The notes beneath the pieces are model-generated. The model did not search any database. It saw only the letters and a list, made by a program, of their open reading frames with translations, and was not told the origin of the DNA. Shown here one piece after another: positions 52,417 to 61,419 of a stretch of DNA of 64,000 nt. Position 1 is the first letter of the stretch; each line of letters opens with the position of its first letter. Position numbers and translations under genes: made by a program. The DNA is from Rhodobacteraceae bacterium F11138 (GTDB lineage Bacteria > Pseudomonadota > Alphaproteobacteria > Rhodobacterales > Rhodobacteraceae), in the NCBI GenBank assembly GCA_016521575.1, contig JAEKDP010000001.1, positions 1 through 64,000 of the forward strand, in the 5' to 3' direction.

Positions 52417-53655
52417 TCAGGCCGCGACGCCCGCCATCGGTCGTTCTCGGATTGGCAGGTGAACGATGGCGCTGAAGGCGCCGACGCCGACGCCGATCCA
52501 CCAGACCAGCGTGTAGTCGCCATTCAGATCGTACAGACGACCGCCCAGCCAGACGCCCATGAAGCTGCCGATCTGATGGCTGAGAAACACGATCCCGTAA
52601 AGTGTTCCCATGTAACGCAACCCGTATATCTGCGCCACCAGTCCCGAAGTCAACGGAACGGTCGCCAGCCACAGCGTCCCCATCACCACGGAAAACAGGA
52701 TCACCGACAGAGGTGTGATCGGCAACAGGATGAACGCCCCCGCCACGACGGTACGCGCGGCATAGATGCCCGCCAGCAGATATTTCTTGGAAAACCGGTT
52801 GCCCGCCCATCCCGCCATGAGCGTTCCGACGATATTCGCCACACCGATAAGCGAAATGGCGATGGCCCCCAACGCCGAGGTCGTGGTGATGCCGATTGTA
52901 TGCAGCATCCCGCCGGGCAGGATAGGTCCGCATAATTCGGTGACAAAGGCGGGAAAATGTGCGGTGATGAAGCCCAGCTGATACCCGCAGCTGAAAAACC
53001 CCATGAAAATCAGCGCATAGGACGGATCTCGCAGGGCCTTGTTCAGGATTTCACCCATGTTTTCGACGGTTTTTGCCGTTTCGCGGCGCGCCGGAAGCCG
53101 CATGAAGGGCAAGGTCAGGATCATCGACAGGATCGCGGCGGCAAAGACCAAGAACACCTGCTGCCAGCTCAGGAAACCCAGCATCCATTCGGCAACCGGC
53201 GCACCCACCACCTGTCCGCCGCTGCCCGCCGCCGTGACAATCGCCAGCGCCATCGACCTGTGTTCGTCCGATGCGGCACGCGCCACGACCGCCAGAATGA
53301 CGCCGAAACCGGTGCCTGCGATCCCGAACCCCACAAGCCAGCTATAGGCCTGATGCGCAAACGGAGTCACCGCCTGCGAAGACAGCACCAGCCCCAGCGC
53401 ATAGACCACCGCGCCAACCACGATGGCCCGCCGATCCCCGATCTTTTCAGCCAACGCCCCGAAAATCGGCTGTCCGACCCCCCAGGCCAGATTCTGAATC
53501 GCGATCGCCAGCGAAAATTCCGTTCGCAGCCAGCCGAATTCCTCGGCGATGGGAATCTGGAACACGCCATAAGATGCCCGGATTCCAAAACTGATCAGTA
53601 TGATCACACAGCCCATGATCAGGACCGGGTTGAACAGTGCTGCCTTGTGATCCAT
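52417..53655 (-). CDS. MFS transporter, oxalate/formate-antiporter-like
   Basis: Twelve-helix major facilitator superfamily permease of 412 residues. The start MDHKAALFNPVLIMGCVIIL at 53655 follows GGAGG; a longer in-frame extension is not supported. The first half has the loop-2/3 region GQPIFGALAEKIGDRRAIVVGAV (MFS motif A-like GALAEKIGDRR), and the second half GWAGNRFSKKYLLAG. The N-terminal SFGIRASYGVFQIPIAEEFGW is typical of monocarboxylate/oxalate-formate type carriers. It converges with the cyclodeaminase gene with no intergenic base. Substrate unknown. Confidence 0.88.
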   Translation of the reverse strand: MDHKAALFNPVLIMGCVIILISFGIRASYGVFQIPIAEEFGWLRTEFSLAIAIQNLAWGVGQPIFGALAEKIGDRRAIVVGAVVYALGLVLSSQAVTPFAHQAYSWLVGFGIAGTGFGVILAVVARAASDEHRSMALAIVTAAGSGGQVVGAPVAEWMLGFLSWQQVFLVFAAAILSMILTLPFMRLPARRETAKTVENMGEILNKALRDPSYALIFMGFFSCGYQLGFITAHFPAFVTELCGPILPGGMLHTIGITTTSALGAIAISLIGVANIVGTLMAGWAGNRFSKKYLLAGIYAARTVVAGAFILLPITPLSVILFSVVMGTLWLATVPLTSGLVAQIYGLRYMGTLYGIVFLSHQIGSFMGVWLGGRLYDLNGDYTLVWWIGVGVGAFSAIVHLPIRERPMAGVAA

Positions 53656-53800
53656 GCCGGACCTCCGTTTCAGACCTTCACCAGTTAACCAAATCGCGCC
53701 GCGGGTCAAATGGGGAATTGTGCGCAACATGATCAGTGCCGCTGATACCGGCCACCGGCCTGCACTTTTCATCCCCACGGCCCCGCGCTATGGCTGCCCC

Positions 53801-54859
53801 ATGACCAGCGTCTCTGAACTATATGCCGCCCGCGTCGCCGATGGCAGTCTTTCGCCGGACCCGGTGCAACAAGCCGTGCTGCCCGAATTGGAACGCATCG
53901 GCACGGCCCTGTCCGCGCCGGTCAAACGCGGATTGTTCCGCCGTGCCCCCGAACCGATTCCGGGCCTGTACCTGTGGGGCGGTGTGGGGCGTGGCAAATC
54001 CATGCTGATGGACCTGTTTGTCGACTCGCTGGACGAAAGCCTCAGCCGTCGGGTGCATTTCCACGCGTTCATGCAGGAAATCCACGCCGCCATGCACGCC
54101 GCCCGCAAAGCCGGCGCGCGCGACGCGATGGAACCGGTCGCAACCGAGGTCATTTCCGGCCTGCGCCTGCTGGCTCTGGATGAAATGCAGATCACCGATA
54201 TTACCGATGCGATGATTGTCGGGCGCCTGTTCGAAAAGCTGTTCGATGCCGGGGTGGTGGTCGTGACCACCAGCAACCGCGCGCCGGAAGACCTGTACAA
54301 GAACGGGCTGAACCGCCAACTGTTCCTGCCTTTCATTGATCTGATCAAGTCCCGCATGGTCGTGCATGAGCTCACCAGCCCAACGGATTACCGCCAGAAC
54401 CGGCTACAGGGCACACAGGTCTATTTCACCCCGATCAGCCCGGACACCCGGGCCGAAATCGCCGCTGTCTGGCGCGATCTGGCCGGGGGGGCGGCCGCGC
54501 CTTTGACCCTGAATGTCAACAAGCGCGAAGTCACGCTGCCCGCCTTTCGCAATGGCATTGCCCGGGCCAGTTTCTATGACCTTTGCGGCACGGCGCTGGG
54601 ACCCGCCGACTATCTGGCGATTGCCGAGGCCGTCCGGGTGTTGGTGCTGGAAGACATCCCGCGACTTTCGCGGCAGAACTTCAACGAGGCCAAGCGTTTC
54701 GTGACCCTGATCGATGCGCTGTACGAAGCCCGCGTGCGCCTGATCGCCTCGGCTGCGGCGCAACCGGAAATGCTGTATGTGGAAGGCGAAGGCACGTTCG
54801 AATTTGAACGCACCGCATCGCGCCTGCGCGAAATGCAGGATCGCGACTGGGGGCGCTGA
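53801..54859 (+). CDS. zapE: Cell division protein ZapE (AFG1-family ATPase)
   Basis: AAA+-like ATPase of the AFG1/ZapE family, which acts at the division site and destabilises FtsZ polymers under stress in other bacteria. The 352-residue product starts MTSVSELYAARVADGSLSPD. It shows the Walker A in WGGVGRGKSMLMD, the family motif HFHAFMQEIH, the Walker B region LALDEMQITDITDAMIVG, the sensor VVTTSNRAPEDLYKNGLNRQLFLPFI and the C-terminal LSRQNFNEAKRFVTLIDALYE. It converges with folC across 65 bases. Confidence 0.95.
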   Translation: MTSVSELYAARVADGSLSPDPVQQAVLPELERIGTALSAPVKRGLFRRAPEPIPGLYLWGGVGRGKSMLMDLFVDSLDESLSRRVHFHAFMQEIHAAMHAARKAGARDAMEPVATEVISGLRLLALDEMQITDITDAMIVGRLFEKLFDAGVVVVTTSNRAPEDLYKNGLNRQLFLPFIDLIKSRMVVHELTSPTDYRQNRLQGTQVYFTPISPDTRAEIAAVWRDLAGGAAAPLTLNVNKREVTLPAFRNGIARASFYDLCGTALGPADYLAIAEAVRVLVLEDIPRLSRQNFNEAKRFVTLIDALYEARVRLIASAAAQPEMLYVEGEGTFEFERTASRLREMQDRDWGR

Positions 54860-54924
54860 CTCTGTTTTCTCGCGGGCAGCCGATCCCAAGGCGCATCACG
54901 AACGCGCCCGCGACACCCGGGAAT

Positions 54925-56199
54925 TCACCCGTTTTCGCGCAGCACCGCGCCAGCCAGATACAAGGATCCGCAGATCAACACCCGGCTGGTGGGGTCTTCC
55001 GCCGCGATGGCGCGCAAGGCATCCGCCACGCTGTCCGCCGTATTCGCCTGCATGCCTACGGCCCGCGCCGCGTCTTGTGTGGCTTGGGCGGGCAGGGTGC
55101 TGTCCGCATCCGGGATTGATACCGCCGTCAGCCCCTGCACCTGCGCCGCGAGGGGACGCAGATAGCCCTCCACATCCTTGGTGTTCAGCATCCCGCAGAT
55201 CAGACGCGTGGGCCGCGGCGCAAGGCTGGCCAACACTGCCCCCAGCGCAGCGCCCGCAGCCGCATTGTGACCGCCATCCAGCCACAACTCGCAATCCGGG
55301 GCCAGCTGGACCAGCGGACCGGTGTCCAGTTTCTGCATCCGTGCGGGCCAGTCCGCACGCGTGACCGCCGCCTCATAGGCCGCATCGCCCAGGTCCAGAT
55401 ACCGCAACGCCGCCAGAGCGGTTCCCGCATTGACGATCTGATGCCCGCCCATCAGGTTCGGCAGGGGCAGATCGCGCAACCCTGTTTCGTCCTGATAGAC
55501 CAATCGCCCGCGTTCTTCCTGTACATGCCAATGCTGACCATGCACCAAAAGGGGCGCACCCACACGGCTGGCGACGTTTTCAATCACCACCATCGCCTCT
55601 TCGGCCTGTGGTGCGACGATACAAGGCACGTCTCGCTTCAGGATGCCGGCCTTCTCGAACGCGATCTTGCCCAATGTATCGCCCAGATACTGTTCGTGGT
55701 CGATCGAGATTGGCGTGATCACGGTCAGGCGGGGGGCGGTGACAACGTTGGTGGCATCCAGCCGCCCGCCCAGCCCGACTTCGAGCAGGGTATAATCCGC
55801 ATTCGCCCGCGCAAAGGCCAGCAGGGCCGCGCAGGTCGTGATTTCGAAGTATGTGATCGGCTCGTCGCCGTTGGCAACATGGCATTCATTCAGGATCGCA
55901 CTCAGCGCGGGTTCATCGATCAATGTCCCCGCCAGCCGGATCCGTTCGTGGAACCGCGCCAGATGCGGACTGGTATAGGCGTGGGCGGTATGTCCCGCCG
56001 CCTCGATTCCGGCGAGGATCATCGCCTGGGTCGATCCTTTGCCATTCGTTCCGGCGATATGGATCACGCCCGGCAAGTCATCCTGCGGATTGTCAAGCGC
56101 GGCCAACAGCCGCCAGACCCGGTCCAGCGTCAGATCGATGATCTTGGGGTGCAGGGCCATCATCCGCTCAAGGATGACGTCCGACTTGGGCATGTTCAT
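54925..56199 (-). CDS. folC: Bifunctional dihydrofolate / folylpolyglutamate synthase
   Basis: Mur-ligase-fold enzyme adding glutamate to dihydropteroate and then to folates. The 424-residue product has the P-loop HIAGTNGKGSTQAMILAG near residue 47, the SPHLARFHERIRLAG omega-loop region, the LGGRLDATNVV and SIDHEQYLGDTLGKIAFEKAGI motifs, and a C-terminal domain with LWLDGGHNAAAG. Its start overlaps the accD stop by four bases (ATGA), the well-known accD-folC coupling. Confidence 0.96.
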   Translation of the reverse strand: MNMPKSDVILERMMALHPKIIDLTLDRVWRLLAALDNPQDDLPGVIHIAGTNGKGSTQAMILAGIEAAGHTAHAYTSPHLARFHERIRLAGTLIDEPALSAILNECHVANGDEPITYFEITTCAALLAFARANADYTLLEVGLGGRLDATNVVTAPRLTVITPISIDHEQYLGDTLGKIAFEKAGILKRDVPCIVAPQAEEAMVVIENVASRVGAPLLVHGQHWHVQEERGRLVYQDETGLRDLPLPNLMGGHQIVNAGTALAALRYLDLGDAAYEAAVTRADWPARMQKLDTGPLVQLAPDCELWLDGGHNAAAGAALGAVLASLAPRPTRLICGMLNTKDVEGYLRPLAAQVQGLTAVSIPDADSTLPAQATQDAARAVGMQANTADSVADALRAIAAEDPTSRVLICGSLYLAGAVLRENG

Positions 56200-57161
56200 G
56201 ACGTGGCGGCGGGTTTGTCGGGCGCAGATCCGTCTTTGGGCTGCGTCTGCTTGGGTTTGGCGTCAGGTTTTTGCTTGGGGTCCGGCGCGGGCAAATCGCC
56301 GCGCACCGCAGGGGGCAGCCCCATCAGCATCCGCGTGATGGAAATCAGCTCATCGCGCATCTCCGTGCGCGCCGTGACCCGATCCAGCATGCCGTGATCC
56401 AACAGGTATTCCGCGCGCTGGAACCCTTCTGGCAACCGCTCGCCCAGCGTCTGCTCGATCACCCGTGGTCCGGCAAAGCAGATCAGCGCGTTGGGTTCGG
56501 CGATCTGTACATCCCCCAGCATCGCATAGGACGCGGTGACGCCGCCGGTCGTGGGATGGGTCAGAACCACGATATAGGGCAGCCCGGCCTCTTTCAGCAT
56601 CTGTACCGCGACCGTGCTGCGCGGCATCTGCATCAGGCTCAGAATGCCTTCCTGCATCCGCGCGCCCCCGGCAGCGGAAAACAGGATCAGCGGGCGTTTC
56701 AGCTTGACCGCTTCTTGCGCGGCCGCAACGATCGCGTTGCCGACATACATGCCCATGGATCCGCCCATGAAGCTGAAATCCTGCGCCACCGCCACGATCG
56801 GAGTACGGCCGATCTCTCCGCTGGCGACCAGCATCGCCTCTTTTTCGCCGGTGCTTTTCTGCGCGGCTTTCATCCGTTCGGGATACTTTTTCTGGTCCCG
56901 GAACTGCAGCGGATCCGCAATCGGTTCGGGCACCGAAATTTCCGCGAAGACGCCGCCGTCAAACAGCGCGGTGAAACGATCGCGTGGCGAGATCACCATG
57001 TGATGGCCGCAATTGGTGCAGACGTTCAGATTGTCGCTGAGTTCGCGGTGAAACAGCATGGTGCCGCATTCATCGCATTTCTGCCACAGGTTCTCGGGTG
57101 TCTCGCGGCGCGAAAAAATCGAATTGATCCGCGGGCGGACGTAATTGGTAATCCAGTTCAT
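56196..57161 (-). CDS. accD: Acetyl-CoA carboxylase carboxyltransferase subunit beta
   Basis: Beta half of the carboxyltransferase that makes malonyl-CoA for fatty-acid synthesis. The 321-residue product has the N-terminal zinc ribbon with C29, C32, C48 and C51, then the crotonase-fold core (SFMGGSMGMYVGNAIVAAAQEA, FSAAGGARMQEGILSLMQM, HPTTGGVTASYAMLGD). The C-terminus adds a Pro/Lys-rich tail (PKQKPDAKPKQTQPK) that looks disordered. It precedes folC with a 4-base overlap and follows a CPBP-protease gene by 60 bases. Confidence 0.96.
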   Translation of the reverse strand: MNWITNYVRPRINSIFSRRETPENLWQKCDECGTMLFHRELSDNLNVCTNCGHHMVISPRDRFTALFDGGVFAEISVPEPIADPLQFRDQKKYPERMKAAQKSTGEKEAMLVASGEIGRTPIVAVAQDFSFMGGSMGMYVGNAIVAAAQEAVKLKRPLILFSAAGGARMQEGILSLMQMPRSTVAVQMLKEAGLPYIVVLTHPTTGGVTASYAMLGDVQIAEPNALICFAGPRVIEQTLGERLPEGFQRAEYLLDHGMLDRVTARTEMRDELISITRMLMGLPPAVRGDLPAPDPKQKPDAKPKQTQPKDGSAPDKPAATS

Positions 57162-57221
57162 TGCGGTGCCTCTGCTGCCCGGACGTGGCGCTCAGATAAG
57201 CGCCCCGGCCGGGAATTGCAA

Positions 57222-58136
57222 TCAACGAGCAATCACGATCCTGGCTGCCAGCCAGCTGACCAGCATCATCACGAAGTCCACCGCCAGCCACGCGCGCAGC
57301 ACGCCGGTGTCCGACATTCCAAAGGGAAGCGTGTACAGCGCCAATCCGCTCAGGCTGTCGGGCAGCGCCACCACCAGCAGTGCCGTCACATTGTTGAACA
57401 GATGCACCGCAATCGCCGGTCCCAGCGTCCCGGCACGCGCCGTCAGATCCGCCGTCACCAGCCCGAACATCCCGGACCAGACCGCGATCAGCAGGGCGTT
57501 GTCACCCGCTTCGGACGGCAGATAATGGCCCAACGCAAACAGAACAGCCGGCCCCCCCATCCAGATCAACGGGTTGCGGAAACGCGCGGCCAGCGACTGC
57601 TGCAGATACCCGCGAAACAGGATTTCTTCGGCTCCTGTCTGGATCAGTACCGCCAACAGCGACACCGGCAGCAGGATCAGCCACAGTCCCAACCGCAGGT
57701 TCTGGCGCAGCTCAACCCCCATGTCATAGGGCGGCAGAACCAGGATCAGCAGCCCGATCGCCGCCAACACCCGCGCAACCCGCCAGAACTGGCGCAGGGC
57801 AAGCGGCAACGGGCCGATCACCTGACCGAGCGTGCGATCCTGCAACAGACGCACCGCCACGGCCACCCCGATGATGGTGAAACCGAAACTGCCCAACAGA
57901 ACCAACATCGACGCCGGGGTATTGCCCATCCCCGACCCCGGTTCGGCCCCAGGTGCAGCGCCGCCCGCCAGGAACAGATCGGGTGCAAGGGCCGTGAGGA
58001 CCCCATACGCCACCCGGTTCAGCAGTGCCATGATCGCAACCACCACGACCAGCCCGGCGAACAGCCGCCACAGCTGCGGGCGGTGCCGCGCCGGGGCGAC
58101 CAGGTGTTCGTGCGGGGCGTAGGCCGGGTCAGCCAT
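57222..58136 (-). CDS. CPBP-family intramembrane glutamic protease
   Basis: Polytopic membrane protein of the CPBP (CAAX protease and bacteriocin-processing, Abi) family, 304 residues with about eight membrane helices. The catalytic signature is intact: EE at 170-171 in TGAEEILFRGYLQQ, R175, H204 in LFALGHYLPSEAG and H245/N249 in IAVHLFNNV. Family roles include bacteriocin immunity and anti-sigma cleavage; the substrate here is unknown. Its start overlaps the end of the upstream ABC/CNB gene by eight bases, so the two are translationally coupled and may act together at the membrane. accD follows after 60 bases. Confidence 0.88.
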   Translation of the reverse strand: MADPAYAPHEHLVAPARHRPQLWRLFAGLVVVVAIMALLNRVAYGVLTALAPDLFLAGGAAPGAEPGSGMGNTPASMLVLLGSFGFTIIGVAVAVRLLQDRTLGQVIGPLPLALRQFWRVARVLAAIGLLILVLPPYDMGVELRQNLRLGLWLILLPVSLLAVLIQTGAEEILFRGYLQQSLAARFRNPLIWMGGPAVLFALGHYLPSEAGDNALLIAVWSGMFGLVTADLTARAGTLGPAIAVHLFNNVTALLVVALPDSLSGLALYTLPFGMSDTGVLRAWLAVDFVMMLVSWLAARIVIAR

Positions 58137-61100
58137 CCAGCTCGTCCATGATCCGATCCAGAGCCTCGGGAACCGTGTTGTCCGCGCTCAGATCCTTGTA
58201 GTTTATGTTGGACCGGGTCAGGATTTCGGCAACCCCGGCCAGATGCCCGGCGACGGCCTCGAGCAACTGCATCGCCACGGTCACATCGCTTTCAATCACC
58301 GCATAGAGTTCTTCGGCGCCGATGCGCAGGAACAGGGCTTCATCGATCGCAACAAGATCCAGCTGGCGCACTTCTCTGGTGATGATCGAAAGATCACCGA
58401 TCAGCCGTCCCGGTGTGATAATGGACAGGGGCGGCTCATCCGCTGGCTTGTCCGGCCAGCGCAGTTCAGCCGTGCCTTTCAGGCACAGATAGGCGGCATC
58501 CGGAGGTTCACCCTTGCCAAACACGACCTGCCCCGGTTCGGCCTTGAACCATTGCGCCCCGAACGCCAGCAGACGCTGGTTGCGGGCATCCATCTTGGCA
58601 AACAGGTCGGCCTGGGCAATCGCCTTCTGCTTGCGCTGCAGATCGCCGCCGCTGCCGTCCGGTTCAGGCTCCTCGGCCCGCGCCACGCCATTCAGCCGAC
58701 CGTTCTTGATCTCGACAAACAGATCATAGGCATCCGGGTTTTCAAACCGGTCCTCCATGAAGATCAGCGTCGCCCTGGGCAACAGTTCGCGCAGCTTTTC
58801 ACGGGTCTTCTGGCGGCTTGCGCTGTCGTGGCTGGCCAGCGCCTTGTCCAGAATCAGGATGTCGGGACGTTTGATGGCGGCCCGGCTGAACGCGGTGCGT
58901 TCCTGAAACACGGTCGGCAGATTGGTGCCGCCCAAGCCGGTCGGCAGATCGTACATGATTGCGGCCACACGGTGCTCAAGGTCATGTTCTTCCATGATTT
59001 CGGCGACCAGGTTCTCGATATCCTCGGCGCGGGACCCGGCCGCCATCGAGATCCGTCCGTAGAGCGCGTTCTCAAGAACCGTCATGCGTGGGAAATAGAC
59101 ATCCGGCGAAATCGCGATATATTGCCCGCCCACCAGACGGCGCAGATCCTCGGCCTTGGACTGGCGCGCCTTGAGGATTTCATCCTTGAACCGGTCAGGA
59201 AAGCTGGAGCCGATCTGTTCGGCGGTCAGCAGGAAAGGCACGGTCAGCAACAGGGACAATTCGCGTTCGCTCAGGCTCTCGTCACCTTTTTCGCGCCGTT
59301 TCTGCACGATATCCGACAGACGCCGGTACATGTCGTCATCCATGCCCAGCCGTCTGAACAGCGGGTGATCGGTGCCATCCCTGCCAAATGTTCTGGCAAG
59401 AATGTCAATCACTTCCTGGCTGATCGACAGCCCCTCTTCGGCCAGGTTCAATTCGTGCAGAACCCGAATGACCGCGCCGTTCTCGACCAGCATGTCCTGG
59501 GTGATTTCATCGACCGGTGCGGCGAACAGCAGGTTGCCACCCAGCGGAATCGTCGGATTGAACCGCTCGGGATCAAACCGGTACACACATTTGTCCATGC
59601 CGCGTTCTTGCAGGCGGCGATGGATTTCCGGGCGAAGCGCGACGATTTCCTTTGCCAGCGTGCTGTGTTTCTTGGGGTCGAACCGCGACCGCAAGGTGCG
59701 CCGAAACATCGCTTCGTCAATGCCCATCGCCCCGACCAGCTGAAACCACCAGTCCCGGATATCGACACCATCCTTCAACCCCGCCAACCCGGGATCGACC
59801 CATTCCCCTTCGGGCATGTCGGTGCTGTTGCCGGACAACCGTGCCTCGGTGGCGCGGCGGTTCTTGCCTTGCGGATCATACAGCACCGATTGCGGCTTGA
59901 CCTTGAGCGGCATCAGAAGGTTGTCGCCCAGCGTGCCGTCAAACAGGTAGGGCCGGGAATGGGCATAGCCGACCCGCGCCGCGATCACCGCCTGATGCAG
60001 ATCGTTCAACCTGTGCCCGGCCAGCGTGACGCTGCCGCGCACCGGCAGCACCTCGCGGGTCAGCAATTCGGCCAGGGCGCTGCGTTCGACCGCGCTGTTG
60101 CACTGAATTGCCACGCGCGATCCCGCCGGTATGGTCAGGGATACGTCCCCCAGCACCGTGTTGCCATCACTGTCGCGCACGGTCACGTCGTCGATTTCGA
60201 TATCGCCTTGAAGGTGGGGCATCGTGGCGGGTTCGCCCTCGAACAGTTCTTCGGGGATCATGTCGCGCGGCGCAAAGCGTTCGGTCACGATTTCCCAGCG
60301 CAGGCTCATGTCCTGGACCTGATTGTAATAGGTCAACAGCTCTTTCCAGGGGCTGGACAGATCCTTGTAGGCCGCGATTGCCGCCACCAGAGCACCCACA
60401 GTGATATCGCCCCGGATCGCCAGATACCCGCCCACCAGATAGAACATGAACGGCGTCATCTGGGTGATCGTGTTGTTCAGAAACTTCATGAAGAATTTCT
60501 TCTGATAGATCTGAAAACGGATATCGAACAGACGGCCCAACCGGTCGGTCAGCATCGCCAAGCGATAGCGCCAGCCGCCATTGGCGCGCAGATCGCTGAT
60601 GCCCGCAGCACTTTCACCGATCTCGCTGGACAGGTGGCGGATCTCTACGATCCGGTCCTTGTTGAGCAGGTTGATCTGACGCTGCAGGCGCGGGATCAGC
60701 CAAGCTTGCAGCGGAATCAGCGCAATACTGGCCAGCCCGAACCAGACGCTTTGCATGAACAGAAAGAACACGATGGTCATCATCTGGCCGAACTGGAACG
60801 CCGGTTGCGCCACCGCATCGCCCATCAACCCGCCCATGGGTTCGGCCTCGGACGTGATCATCGACACCAGTTCGCCCTGGCTGGTGTTGCGGAAATAGGG
60901 CCGCGGAAACCGCATCATGCGACTGATCAGCTGATATCGCAGCCGTCGCAGCATACGTTCGGACAGCACCCCCTTCATCGTGTTGACCCGCATCTTCATC
61001 AACCCGGCGACGATCACCGTGCCCAGGAACAGCAGGCACAACAGCAGCAGGTATTGCACCTGGCTCAGCTGGACGCCCCACAGATCGACCCGATTGCTGG

Positions 61101-61245
61101 TCGCCCCGATGGCATCGTTGATGATCATCTTGGGCAGTTCCAGCGAGGCATAAAGAAACGGGAACGTGATTACCGTGACCAGCAACAGGATCAGTTGCCG
61201 GCGCTTGGAGTACTTCCAGATGAACGAAAATAAGGTGGGTTCCAT
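58129..61245 (-). CDS. ABC-exporter-like protein with degenerate ATPase and C-terminal CNB-like domain
   Basis: Inner-membrane protein of 1038 residues (start MEPTLFSFIWKYSKRRQ at 61245). Residues 1-325 form a type-I ABC exporter membrane domain with about six helices. An ABC-like domain begins near 347 but lacks all catalytic motifs. The Walker A position reads QCNSAVERSA (381-390), the Walker B glutamate is Lys801 in LILDKA, LSGGQ is replaced by VFQERTAF (779-786), and the switch His is Glu831 in FMEDRF. About 275 residues (445-720) interrupt the domain. Residues 895-1015 resemble a cyclic-nucleotide-binding domain (GEPPDAAYLCLKGTAELRW, GRLIGDLSIITREVRQLDL). An ATP-driven pump is unlikely; a ligand-gated or scaffolding role is possible. 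It overlaps the CPBP gene by eight bases. Confidence 0.85.
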   Translation of the reverse strand: MEPTLFSFIWKYSKRRQLILLLVTVITFPFLYASLELPKMIINDAIGATSNRVDLWGVQLSQVQYLLLLCLLFLGTVIVAGLMKMRVNTMKGVLSERMLRRLRYQLISRMMRFPRPYFRNTSQGELVSMITSEAEPMGGLMGDAVAQPAFQFGQMMTIVFFLFMQSVWFGLASIALIPLQAWLIPRLQRQINLLNKDRIVEIRHLSSEIGESAAGISDLRANGGWRYRLAMLTDRLGRLFDIRFQIYQKKFFMKFLNNTITQMTPFMFYLVGGYLAIRGDITVGALVAAIAAYKDLSSPWKELLTYYNQVQDMSLRWEIVTERFAPRDMIPEELFEGEPATMPHLQGDIEIDDVTVRDSDGNTVLGDVSLTIPAGSRVAIQCNSAVERSALAELLTREVLPVRGSVTLAGHRLNDLHQAVIAARVGYAHSRPYLFDGTLGDNLLMPLKVKPQSVLYDPQGKNRRATEARLSGNSTDMPEGEWVDPGLAGLKDGVDIRDWWFQLVGAMGIDEAMFRRTLRSRFDPKKHSTLAKEIVALRPEIHRRLQERGMDKCVYRFDPERFNPTIPLGGNLLFAAPVDEITQDMLVENGAVIRVLHELNLAEEGLSISQEVIDILARTFGRDGTDHPLFRRLGMDDDMYRRLSDIVQKRREKGDESLSERELSLLLTVPFLLTAEQIGSSFPDRFKDEILKARQSKAEDLRRLVGGQYIAISPDVYFPRMTVLENALYGRISMAAGSRAEDIENLVAEIMEEHDLEHRVAAIMYDLPTGLGGTNLPTVFQERTAFSRAAIKRPDILILDKALASHDSASRQKTREKLRELLPRATLIFMEDRFENPDAYDLFVEIKNGRLNGVARAEEPEPDGSGGDLQRKQKAIAQADLFAKMDARNQRLLAFGAQWFKAEPGQVVFGKGEPPDAAYLCLKGTAELRWPDKPADEPPLSIITPGRLIGDLSIITREVRQLDLVAIDEALFLRIGAEELYAVIESDVTVAMQLLEAVAGHLAGVAEILTRSNINYKDLSADNTVPEALDRIMDELDG

Positions 61246-61361
61246 CACCCGGCCCTCGGCGTTGTCAATGTTGCGAGTCGCACCCGGAACGCCCGGTCCC
61301 AGCGATCCGGAAACGGTAATCATTGCGCTCTGCAATTACAAGATGTGCGCCGCCTTCAGAC

Positions 61362-61390
61362 TTGTACACCGCCCGGCGCAGGGCTATTCC
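61362..61390 (+). promoter_or_regulatory. Predicted ilvD promoter
   Basis: TTGTAC (61362-61367), a 17-base spacer and TATTCC (61385-61390) stand 29 bases before the ilvD ATG. Spacing is ideal and the boxes are moderate matches. It lies in the divergent gap with the ABC/CNB gene. No leader peptide rich in Ile/Val/Leu was seen. Confidence 0.4.
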
Positions 61391-61419
61391 CGATACAGCC
61401 AGAAAACCGGAGACCAACC

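Noticed and set aside
54863-54924. Distant TCGCGGGC/GCCCGCGA complement between zapE and folC as a terminator
   Set aside because: The loop is about 28 bases and no U-run follows on either strand.
56271-61233. Long plus-strand frames opposite accD, the CPBP gene and the ABC/CNB gene
   Set aside because: No domain or ribosome-binding evidence; the sense frames match known families.
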